Source: Haloglycomyces albus DSM 45210
GTDB lineage: Bacteria; Actinomycetota; Actinomycetes; Mycobacteriales; Micromonosporaceae
Direction of reading: 5' to 3'
DNA: 64,000 nt
Assembly (NCBI RefSeq): GCF_000527155.1
Contig: NZ_AZUQ01000001.1
Span: 2,477,615 to 2,541,614 of the forward strand
The translations under genes and the position numbers were made by a program. This document shows, in pieces, positions 18,707 through 25,809 of this stretch. The stretch's first letter is position 1; each line of letters begins with the position of its first letter. The notes below the pieces were generated by a model. That model searched no databases and was not told the DNA's origin. It worked only from the letters and a program-made list of their open reading frames with translations.

Positions 18707-19147
18707 TTAGGAGGTCGCCTCGGCGGGGACACTCCAGGGGTCGCCAGCCACGGCAGCGGTGAGCTGTTCGCCGTCGGCGGTCGTGACTGCCTCCTGGGAG
18801 GCGGTGTCGGTGATCGAGGTGGCGGGTTTGAACCGCAGTGACAGTGACACGTTGGACGCCACCAGTTGGGTGAAGGCGATACCGTCGCCCGCGCGGGAAT
18901 CGATGCGGGAGACGGTGACGGTGATGATGTCGTTTTGCTGGAGGTCGGCGACTCGGCTGGCGAGGTTGCCGAAGCAGATGACGTCGAACCATTGGGCTTT
19001 ACCGTCGCGCCATTGTCCGGTGGCGTCGCGGAAACGCTTGCCGTTGTGGACCAGTTCGAGCGTGGTGTAGATGTTGCCGGCCTGGCTGGTGCGCATTTCG
19101 GGAGCGCGCTTGACAATGCGGCCTTCGATCGTGCAGTTGAACTCCAT
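18707..19147 (-). CDS. ssb: Single-stranded DNA-binding protein
   Basis: A 146-residue OB-fold SSB that coats single-stranded DNA during transfer and replication. The family start MEFNCTIEGRIVKRAPEMRT, the strand GNIYTTLELVHNGKRF and the core QWFDVICFGNLASRVADLQ are typical. The C-terminus ends in PWSVPAEATS and lacks the acidic DDDIPF-like tail that recruits partner proteins in chromosomal SSB, which is common for plasmid and ICE copies. AGAGGACATAGTC precedes the ATG. Confidence 0.85.
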   Translation of the reverse strand: MEFNCTIEGRIVKRAPEMRTSQAGNIYTTLELVHNGKRFRDATGQWRDGKAQWFDVICFGNLASRVADLQQNDIITVTVSRIDSRAGDGIAFTQLVASNVSLSLRFKPATSITDTASQEAVTTADGEQLTAAVAGDPWSVPAEATS

Positions 19148-19777
19148 GACTATGTCCTCTCTCGTCGGATGGGTAGCGGCTCCGGGGCTCTCCCGGGTGG
19201 GTGCCGCTGTGGTGATGACGCGTCACCCGACGGGGACAGCGAGGGATGTCAAGGGGGCCGGTGGGCTTTTTGTGACGACGGAGGAGGAAGAAAAAGGTCC
19301 CGGTCCCCCTTGCAAGCGACGCCGCAGGCGGCGCGTGCCTGAGCGGCCGTCGGGTAGCGTGTATCACCCACAGACGGCGCACCCGGGGCAGAGAACACCA
19401 GCCGCCCCCACCGGCGGAGGACAGGCATGGAGGATCCGCCCACGTCGATCAGGTCGGGCCGTGGCGCTCACCCACCATGCCGCCCTCGCAGGCGAGCACT
19501 ATCGGGCTCTGCTGGATTCCACTGGCGCTGTCGTATCGGCCCGGCGACAGGTCGACGCCACGAGAGTGGAGCGTGTTGTTGGCGGCTATCGAATGCGCCG
19601 GTGGCGTCCGAGCGCCGCATTTCATCGCCGTGGCACCGGGGGCGACCCACCCTGCTCGGCTGCGTCGCCTCCGGCGACCGGCCGGTTGTTCCACAGGTCT
19701 GTCGTGCGCGTTGACCCTGTTGGGGCACCGCCCGCATGCCCTGGAACCGCCACGGGCCGCAAGCGGCGTCGCTGTCG
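19148..19777. other. 630-base gap with a possible unrecognised ORF
   Basis: No known gene. The plus-strand frame ending at 19820 contains a protein-like stretch (ALAGEHYRALLDSTGAVVSA at about 19485-19545) but has no clear start or ribosome site and overlaps the next minus-strand gene at its end. GC-rich inverted stretches occur around 19310-19345. I do not call a gene here. Confidence 0.35.
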
Positions 19778-20545
19778 TCAGCTGATCGGTGTCGTGGGGG
19801 AGTGTCGATGCTGGCGTTGAGACTCACGTGTGGTCGTTTCCAATAGTCGTTCAGCGACGACTGTTTCCACGTTCGATAGTTCACCGTCGCTTCCCGGTGC
19901 GAACCGGGGGTCGTAGGAAGCATGTGCGGTGTTGCAGACCGGCGCGGGCTTATCGGGGCGAAAGACCACTCGATGTTCGCCCGTCTCCAAGTGGACGACG
20001 CCGTGACAGGTGATCACGGAGATGACGGTGTTTGTGTGTTCCCACAGGTGCACATGCTGGTGTGGAAAGAGCAAGACATCGCCCTGCCGGAGTTGAGTGG
20101 GTGCCACGATCTGCACGGTGCCGATAAATGGCGGCTCGTTCAACGACGACCGATCACGCGCTTGGGTGTGGCTGTCGCTTGTGGAAGCAGGCTTCCGTAG
20201 CGAGGAGTGTGAACAGTCGGGTTCGTCAGAGGAGGGCCAGACGGATGCCGATCCGGTGTCGGGGTGGTTGTCGTCGCTGCAGGATCCGCATCGACAGTCG
20301 AGAGCGTGAAGATCGGTGTAGCTCAACCCTTGGGGCGACACCCATGGGGTGACGAGACCGGAGTGGCGCTGGCGTGGTGGATAGAACTCCACCATGACTC
20401 CGTCGGATCCGACGAGTGCGGTGATACGTCCGGGATAGAACCACGGCCAGGTGAGGCGACGGTGGTTGTTCGGGTCACGCGGAACGACCAATCGGGGTCG
20501 TGCTTTCACCACATCCCCGACACTCCAAGTGTGTGCGTTGCTCAT
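19778..20545 (-). CDS. Unknown protein with SH3/tudor-like N-terminus
   Basis: A 255-residue protein not recognised. The N-terminus WSVGDVVKARPRLVV followed by WFYPGRITALVGSDGVMVEF resembles a small beta-barrel (SH3 or tudor-like) found in DNA- or protein-binding modules. The middle is disordered and carries a cysteine pair (CRCGSC). A second beta-like stretch LRQGDVLLFPHQHVHLW resembles a cupin strand. GAGGAGGG stands 6 bases before the ATG, so expression is well supported. Function unknown. Confidence 0.65.
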   Translation of the reverse strand: MSNAHTWSVGDVVKARPRLVVPRDPNNHRRLTWPWFYPGRITALVGSDGVMVEFYPPRQRHSGLVTPWVSPQGLSYTDLHALDCRCGSCSDDNHPDTGSASVWPSSDEPDCSHSSLRKPASTSDSHTQARDRSSLNEPPFIGTVQIVAPTQLRQGDVLLFPHQHVHLWEHTNTVISVITCHGVVHLETGEHRVVFRPDKPAPVCNTAHASYDPRFAPGSDGELSNVETVVAERLLETTTRESQRQHRHSPTTPIS

Positions 20546-20650
20546 CGACCGCCCTCCTCACCCAAGCGCGGAGCGGGACAGAACATTGTCGAGTGTGTGG
20601 ATAGGCGGGTGGATCGTGACACGAGATAAACCTCCTCTACATCGCCCCCT

Positions 20651-20737
20651 TGGGTGGGGGTTTCTTGCTGTCGCACGGACATGCCCGACAGGACGACTGT
20701 CGGGTACCGTCGCGACGCAGCAAGAAACCCCCACCCA
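20651..20737. terminator. 20-bp perfect stem with an inner stem
   Basis: Arms 20651-20670 and 20718-20737 are perfectly complementary. The 47-base loop holds a second stem, CCCGACA/TGTCGGG (20684-20690 with 20697-20703). It sits past the stop of the minus-strand XRE gene and before the 20545 start. Likely a terminator; its size would also fit an origin-type structure. Confidence 0.6.
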
Positions 20738-20799
20738 GACAAGCAACGTTCAGCCGCTATCGGAGCGGGCCAGGAGATAGAACTGTTGTCGCACGGGGG

Positions 20800-21447
20800 T
20801 TAGGAGCGGTTGTGCCTGTCGGGTTCGTTGTTGGGCATCAGGCGTTGCAAGGCACGCAAGGCGCGTTCATCACTGTCGTCGAGGTCGGCCTCGTCGAGGT
20901 CGGCGAGTTCGTGGCTAAACTGTGTGACTTCGTCTTTCAGCGTTGTCATGATCTCTTCGGCCGCCGCCACTCGATCTGACAGGTGCCGTGCCAGCGCCTG
21001 GGCACGCTCGTCGGGCGACACATGGCCCGCAGCGACACTCATCCCTGCGGGGCGATGATCGGCAAAGGCCTCTACGTCAGCTCCCGGTAGTGGACGCTGA
21101 GCTGTCATCCAATCGTTAAACCGCTCCCGCGACACCTGCTGCGACGGCATCACTTCCACCGAGCCGTCGCCCTCGCCGGTCGCTGACGTCATCAACACCA
21201 ACGGCGCGACGTCCAACGCTGCCGCCACGGCCAACACCACATCGACAGGGATGGCCACCCGGTGGTTATGAATGTTGTAGAGACGATGGACCGTAATATC
21301 AACCCGCCCCATGTCGGCCAACCGTTCGGCCAACGACCGGACGGTCATCCCACGCTGCTTCATGACAGTCGCCATACGATGAGCAATCAACGCCGTCGGA
21401 TCGACCACCGCCTCCCGATCGTCACCCGACTCCCCTGTGTTTGTCAT
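20800..21447 (-). CDS. XRE-like repressor of the element
   Basis: A 215-residue protein with a helix-turn-helix region: RGMTVRSLAERLADMGRVDI, then TVHRLYNIHN. The C-terminal third is acidic and helical (ELADLDEADLDDSDERALRA). The start at 21447 is chosen because a TAGAAT -10-like box ends about 9 bases before it, which would give a leaderless or almost leaderless mRNA; a longer frame to 21507 exists. It diverges from the AlpA-like gene across an 8-bp inverted repeat, the layout of a phage-like control switch. It probably represses excision or transfer genes. Confidence 0.7.
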   Translation of the reverse strand: MTNTGESGDDREAVVDPTALIAHRMATVMKQRGMTVRSLAERLADMGRVDITVHRLYNIHNHRVAIPVDVVLAVAAALDVAPLVLMTSATGEGDGSVEVMPSQQVSRERFNDWMTAQRPLPGADVEAFADHRPAGMSVAAGHVSPDERAQALARHLSDRVAAAEEIMTTLKDEVTQFSHELADLDEADLDDSDERALRALQRLMPNNEPDRHNRS

Positions 21448-21529
21448 GAAGACAAATTCTAGCAGATTTCTGGATGTTACCCCGTGGGTTCGGCAGTATT
21501 GATCCATCAGGTTACGACAACAACACCAG

Positions 21530-21550
21530 TATTTGTTTCTACAACAAATA
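21530..21550. promoter_or_regulatory. Inverted repeat operator between divergent regulators
   Basis: TATTTGTT and AACAAATA flank a 5-base centre (TCTAC), a perfect 8-bp inverted repeat in the gap between the XRE repressor and the AlpA-like gene. It lies 15 bases before the ATG at 21566, so bound protein would block that gene. Confidence 0.6.
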
Positions 21551-21565
21551 TGTGAGGAGGAGATT

Positions 21566-21838
21566 ATGCGTCAGGGAGGAAGCAGGGTACCGGACTACAT
21601 GACCGGCCCCTGGCCGAAAGAACGGATTGAGGCGTTGGGCAACACCTGCACGGTTCCGGTGGCGGCGCGGATTTTGAACATCAGCCGCACGGTGGCCTAC
21701 AACCTGGTGAAAAACGATGAGTTCCCCGTCCCGGTGCGCACCATCGGTTCGTCCTACCGGGTGCTGGTACCGGCGATGATCGACTTTCTCTTTCACGACA
21801 CCAACCCCACCGCAACGACACCCACACCACAGGCATGA
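21566..21838 (+). CDS. AlpA/excisionase-like helix-turn-helix protein
   Basis: A 90-residue DNA-binding protein with a MerR/AlpA-type winged helix: TVPVAARILNISRTVAYNLV then PVPVRTIGSSYRVLVPAMIDFL. Such proteins act as excisionases or activators in phages and ICEs. GAGGAGGAG (21553-21561) precedes the ATG at 21566, which is preferred over an upstream TTG frame. It faces the XRE repressor and shares an operator with it. Confidence 0.75.
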   Translation: MRQGGSRVPDYMTGPWPKERIEALGNTCTVPVAARILNISRTVAYNLVKNDEFPVPVRTIGSSYRVLVPAMIDFLFHDTNPTATTPTPQA

Positions 21839-21867
21839 ACGGTCGCTATAGGAAAGGAACACCTTGA

Positions 21868-22164
21868 ATGAACGACGACACATGGGATGAGCCCTGGGAT
21901 GGGGCCTACAACGACGCCCCAGACGCGGAAAGGGAGTGGATGATGCCGCCAAGCGTCGGCGACGGTAGTGAACAGTTCGACCGGATCCTTCAATACCTGG
22001 ACGATGATGACCGGCCCTACGTCCGTTTCACGGGACGTTGGATGCGCATCGCCGACTTCGCCGGAACACTCCACGCATGGTGCCACGCCGCCGGACTGGG
22101 AGACGACTTGTCGACACACGTGGTGAAAACATTCGTCGACAACGTCGGACACGTGAAGCACTAA
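21868..22164 (+). CDS. Small acidic protein of unknown function
   Basis: A 98-residue acidic protein, not recognised. It starts MNDDTWDEPWDGAYND and contains RPYVRFTGRWMRIADFAGTL. It lies 29 bases after the AlpA-like gene on the same strand and is probably co-transcribed. A GGAAAGGA ribosome site precedes it. It ends before a strong hairpin at 22192. Confidence 0.6.
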   Translation: MNDDTWDEPWDGAYNDAPDAEREWMMPPSVGDGSEQFDRILQYLDDDDRPYVRFTGRWMRIADFAGTLHAWCHAAGLGDDLSTHVVKTFVDNVGHVKH

Positions 22165-22191
22165 GACACACGGCTTAAAAGGAAAACACTG

Positions 22192-22257
22192 TATGGGAAT
22201 GGAGGACTATGTGGACCAACAGGACTACATTGGCTCGCATAGTCCTCCATTCCCATA
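22192..22257. terminator. Perfect 20-bp hairpin between converging genes
   Basis: Arms 22192-22211 and 22238-22257 match perfectly around a 26-base loop. It sits between the ends of the plus-strand 21868 gene and the minus-strand 22291 gene, as expected for a two-way terminator. Confidence 0.7.
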
Positions 22258-22290
22258 AACACGCGATAGGTCGCGGGGGTGGACGAATGG

Positions 22291-22917
22291 CTAGTCGAGG
22301 CTGGTGGACGCCTCCGCTCCGCCCCCTGGAATGGCTTCCCACCCGGCTCCCTTCCAGCGCAGGTCGGCGCGATTGTCCACCAGTGCCTCGGCGGTGGGAT
22401 AGGTGGCATGCATGGAGCGAATGAACCGCTGCTCCGCATCGGCGTTATAGGAGCGGTCCAGTTGCCGCTGAATACTGCGACGGACGGCATCGGCGGCATC
22501 ACTCGGCCAGGAGACGGCACGGATGGCGTCGATGAGACCGTTTGCGGCATCGATGAGAATCAGCGGACACAGCAGTGCATCGCCATATTCGCCGGGAAGG
22601 GCCCGGGTGGAGGCGGGTTGGCGGTGAATGGAAAACGATGTCTCCTGCCACGGAATCCCCGACACCGTGGCCGGGCGACGGTGGTGGCGCTTGATCCACC
22701 GGACCGACAGAAACGCCGATTGCTCGCCTTCGGTCCAAGCGAACTCAACCGGCGCATGCGAAAACGCATGACGCTCGGCATGAGTGGGATGGTGCAGCGC
22801 CAGCCACACCATCGTGGAGTGCGGTCCGATGATGGCATCGAGGCGCTCCTGCCACGACGTCACGGTCGCATCAAACGGCTCCCCCACCGTATAGGTGTGG
22901 AAATAAAACTGGTCCAT
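22291..22917 (-). CDS. Unknown protein of the ParB-linked operon
   Basis: A 208-residue protein, not recognised. It has no membrane segment. Aromatic N-terminus MDQFYFHTYTVGEPFDATV; later a helical region SDAADAVRRSIQRQLDRSY. It begins 4 bases after the stop of the 22922 gene and both follow the ParB-like gene on the minus strand, so they form one module. Codon use is like the neighbours. Confidence 0.6.
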   Translation of the reverse strand: MDQFYFHTYTVGEPFDATVTSWQERLDAIIGPHSTMVWLALHHPTHAERHAFSHAPVEFAWTEGEQSAFLSVRWIKRHHRRPATVSGIPWQETSFSIHRQPASTRALPGEYGDALLCPLILIDAANGLIDAIRAVSWPSDAADAVRRSIQRQLDRSYNADAEQRFIRSMHATYPTAEALVDNRADLRWKGAGWEAIPGGGAEASTSLD

Positions 22918-22921
22918 GACC

Positions 22922-23452
22922 TCAGCACGCTCCTTCCGCAGTGATCAGCTGACCCGGCTCAGTGGGCGATGGCCTTTCGGGTGGGTCGTCGGAATTGGCA
23001 GACGGATGGGTCGTGGCGGCGATAGCCCGCGCTCGGTCGCGGGGAGCGAACCAATCAGACGCCGCGACTGGCGGGTGGCCCCACTGTCCCCGTTGGGTGT
23101 GGAAATCGCGCCACAGCAGCCAGCGCCGGTGATCGTCGCTGTGTTGGATGTCGAGGACGGCAGCGCGATGCAGGCTGGTGAACACCAACGCCGTAGCTGA
23201 TTGGGACAGCGAACTCATGTCAATACACTCCGATTCAGTCACCCGCGCCGACAGGAAATCGGCGACAGCGGTCAACCGTGCCGCCAGGCATTCCTGACAG
23301 CGCCATATCCCACACGGGTCATGATCAGACTCAACGGTGCCAGTGAACTGGTGACCGTGACGTTCGATGATGTGACTACGACGGGCATCGATACACGCGA
23401 CGACGTCGCGCCATTGCGACCGCGACGCCTGAAGACAATAAGAGTCATTCAT
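22922..23452 (-). CDS. Unknown protein with a Cys-pair, ParB-linked
   Basis: A 176-residue protein, not recognised. A CGIWRCQEC pattern near residues 47-55 may bind zinc. The C-terminus is polar. AAGGAG stands about 20 bases before the ATG, which is rather far. It is followed with 4 bases between by the 22291 gene. A 23-bp hairpin separates it from the ParB-like gene upstream. Confidence 0.55.
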   Translation of the reverse strand: MNDSYCLQASRSQWRDVVACIDARRSHIIERHGHQFTGTVESDHDPCGIWRCQECLAARLTAVADFLSARVTESECIDMSSLSQSATALVFTSLHRAAVLDIQHSDDHRRWLLWRDFHTQRGQWGHPPVAASDWFAPRDRARAIAATTHPSANSDDPPERPSPTEPGQLITAEGAC

Positions 23453-23494
23453 TTAGATGACATTGCTCCTTAGGACAGTAAGATGAGCCAAGCG

Positions 23495-23545
23495 ACCTGC
23501 GTCTTGTGTCCGCAAGCCGTTCGCTTACGGACACAAGACGCAGGT
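23495..23545. terminator. 23-bp stem, 5-base loop hairpin
   Basis: Arms 23495-23517 and 23523-23545 pair at 22 of 23 positions. It is the tightest hairpin of the window. It lies past the stop of the minus-strand ParB-like gene (23624) and before the 23452 start. A terminator is likely, though a partition or origin site is possible. Confidence 0.65.
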
Positions 23546-23623
23546 GCACGACAAGGATGAGGCGGTGACTGCCAGGCTGTTGATCGCTGACTTCGTCACC
23601 GGACGGTAGAAGTGCCTGGTGGG

Positions 23624-25129
23624 TTAGGCCGGCTGGAGGTCGCCGTCAGTGGCGTTATCACCCTCGACGGGGTCGGTCTGATCAACCTCGTGGTGAGTGG
23701 AGTCGTCAGTAGCGCTGGCGGCGAGGTGATGATCGGGCTGTATGTCGGTGACGACCTGTGCTTCGACGTCGGAGAGCCCGTATCCGGCCTCTACCAGTAC
23801 TTCCAGGTAGTCGAGGGCTTTGTGTGAGTCGCCGGTCCAACCGATGGTGGCATTGACAAATACCTGTTCGTTGTGAGCCAGCCACGTGGCGACAGCAACC
23901 CGCGTGAGACGATCATTGCCCAACAGGTCCTGAGTGTCGTCGATGTCGAACCCAGCGATACGGTCGCGCAACTGCCGACTCTCGGCAGAGAGATTGTCCC
24001 AGTGCATCGTGCGCAGAACATGGTTGAGCGCTCGGCGGTAGTGGCGTTTGCAGAGTTTGAGACTCCCAAACGTCTGGCAGAGAAAATCGCGACGCACCGA
24101 CGCTGCGGTGTTCAGGCGTTCGCGGTGCCGTTGCCGACGCGCGTGTTCTTGGTGGCGTTCATATTCGGCCTCATCATGGGCGCGTTGCTGTTCGGCGGTG
24201 AGGAAACGGTCGGACCGGGTGTAGCCGTGCCGGTCGGGGTCGGCCACATAGTACACCGGTGCCGGTACGGGACCGTCCTTGTCCACGTAGGCCTTCACAC
24301 CAGGAAGATCAGCCGGATCGAGATGGCCCTCAGAGATACGGTCGGCCAGATTCGTACCGTCGGCATCGACCAAACGACTGATCGGCTGTGGTGTGGAATC
24401 AAACCAGCCGATTTCTTTGGGCCTAGAGGTGACATCCACCCCGGCGAGTGTCAACTCCGCCGACAACTCCTTCGCCTGCTGCTTCTTTTCTTTCTTGACG
24501 TATTCGTCATGAACAACATGCTGAATGTTCCAAAAATTGCTCTTTTCGGCCTGAGTGAGGACCTTATCGACCAACTCCGCATCATCGGCCACGTCGGCGA
24601 GACTGGCAGCAGCAACAAGATCAATATGTCCATCATCGACCGCCGCCTGTGCACGTTGGGGTAGAGAATGGAGAGCGAGCGAGTGCTCGACGTGTTGGGC
24701 CGACCGGCCGGTCTCGGCAGCGATGCGTTCAGGCTCCCACTCCAGGAGCGCCAACTGGTGATAGGCGTTGGCCTCTTCGGTAGGAGTGATGTCGGTGTGG
24801 GTGAGGTTGCCAGCCAACATGGCCACGATTTGACGTGCCGCGTCAAGCGAGTCAGCCACCAGGCAAGGTACGGTGTCCCATTCCAATCGTGCGGCGGCGG
24901 CACGTCGGTGATGGCCATCCACAATCGTATAGGTCGCCTCCCCAGAGGGTGCCGGTGAATCCGTGCTGTCGGTTGCCTGTTCATTGTTGTCGACGGGGAT
25001 GACAGTCAGCGGCTGCAGGATCCCCACCTTGTCGAAAGACGCGGCGAGATCGGCGATACCGTCTTCGCGGAGCGTGCGATTGTGTTCATGATCGGCCAGT
25101 GCGGCCAGTGGTAGAAATTCCAGTTGCAT
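23624..25129 (-). CDS. ParB/Spo0J-like nuclease-domain protein
   Basis: A 501-residue protein with a ParB N-terminal domain: LREDGIADLAASFDKVGILQ then the box II-like YTIVDGHHRRAAAARLEWD. A KorB-like helix-turn-helix follows (ERIAAETGRSAQHVEHSLAL). The long C-terminal half is charged and unlike classical ParB. No ParA gene is seen nearby, so it may regulate the element rather than partition it. AGAAGGGA precedes the ATG. The clear ParB box makes the family firm. Confidence 0.8.
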   Translation of the reverse strand: MQLEFLPLAALADHEHNRTLREDGIADLAASFDKVGILQPLTVIPVDNNEQATDSTDSPAPSGEATYTIVDGHHRRAAAARLEWDTVPCLVADSLDAARQIVAMLAGNLTHTDITPTEEANAYHQLALLEWEPERIAAETGRSAQHVEHSLALHSLPQRAQAAVDDGHIDLVAAASLADVADDAELVDKVLTQAEKSNFWNIQHVVHDEYVKKEKKQQAKELSAELTLAGVDVTSRPKEIGWFDSTPQPISRLVDADGTNLADRISEGHLDPADLPGVKAYVDKDGPVPAPVYYVADPDRHGYTRSDRFLTAEQQRAHDEAEYERHQEHARRQRHRERLNTAASVRRDFLCQTFGSLKLCKRHYRRALNHVLRTMHWDNLSAESRQLRDRIAGFDIDDTQDLLGNDRLTRVAVATWLAHNEQVFVNATIGWTGDSHKALDYLEVLVEAGYGLSDVEAQVVTDIQPDHHLAASATDDSTHHEVDQTDPVEGDNATDGDLQPA

Positions 25130-25176
25130 CGAAACGATTCCCTTCTTATCTACAGGTCGAACGTGTGGTGCCCGTT

Positions 25177-25250
25177 GTGGCGGGCTCTGTCGATACCGCG
25201 CCCGGGCCGCCTGTGGCGGCTATCGTCGGCGCGGCGACAGAGCCCGCCAC
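25177..25250. repeat. Long hairpin upstream of the ParB-like gene
   Basis: Arms 25177-25192 and 25235-25250 pair perfectly (16 bp) and enclose an inner stem GCCGCC/GGCGGC (25207-25221). It lies 48 bases upstream of the ParB-like start, so it is not an end-of-gene terminator for that gene. It may be a ParB/replication site, or an upstream terminator facing the cas operon. Confidence 0.55.
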
Positions 25251-25809
25251 TTCGGAAACACGAACAGAGCTGGTGGAATCGGATGGTGATGGGCGGAAAC
25301 GACCGCGATGCTGCGCAGTTGACAGCCGGTGGTACCACCTGACATGGAGAGAACGCGTAAGTGACGACCCATCGTATTCAGGCCAGAAGCGTCAATAATG
25401 TGATAGGCCCGTAAACCATGCAGAGAGACCGTCAAAGGTCTTCAGAGATCTTGGTGTCAAGCATGTCCTGAGGCTTCACAAATCAGTCGAGAATCCCAAT
25501 ACAATCTGAATCTGACTACACTGTAGGCAACTTTGACGAACTTCAAGCAGGGCAAGGCGAACATCGTCTACGGGGCTCTCTATGTCCGCAGCGACATCAA
25601 ACCTTTTGGACCGTCGTGTGTGCTCTCGCCCGGGAGTTGTCACACGGTACAACGAACAGCAATAAATATCGCGACCGAATACGATCGTGGCATCATTCGA
25701 ACACAATGTTCGACTATAGATGCTCTATTGAGCCGATAATATTTGTCGGTCGGTCCGATTATCATGGGGCAGTCATTTGTTCGTCTTGCATATGCTCGGA
25801 GATTGTTCT
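25251..25809. other. Non-coding gap upstream of cas3
   Basis: 560 bases without a supported gene. Short open frames on both strands lack ribosome sites and family motifs. It should contain the promoter of the cas operon and of the ParB gene, though no clear -35/-10 pair is certain. Confidence 0.5.
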
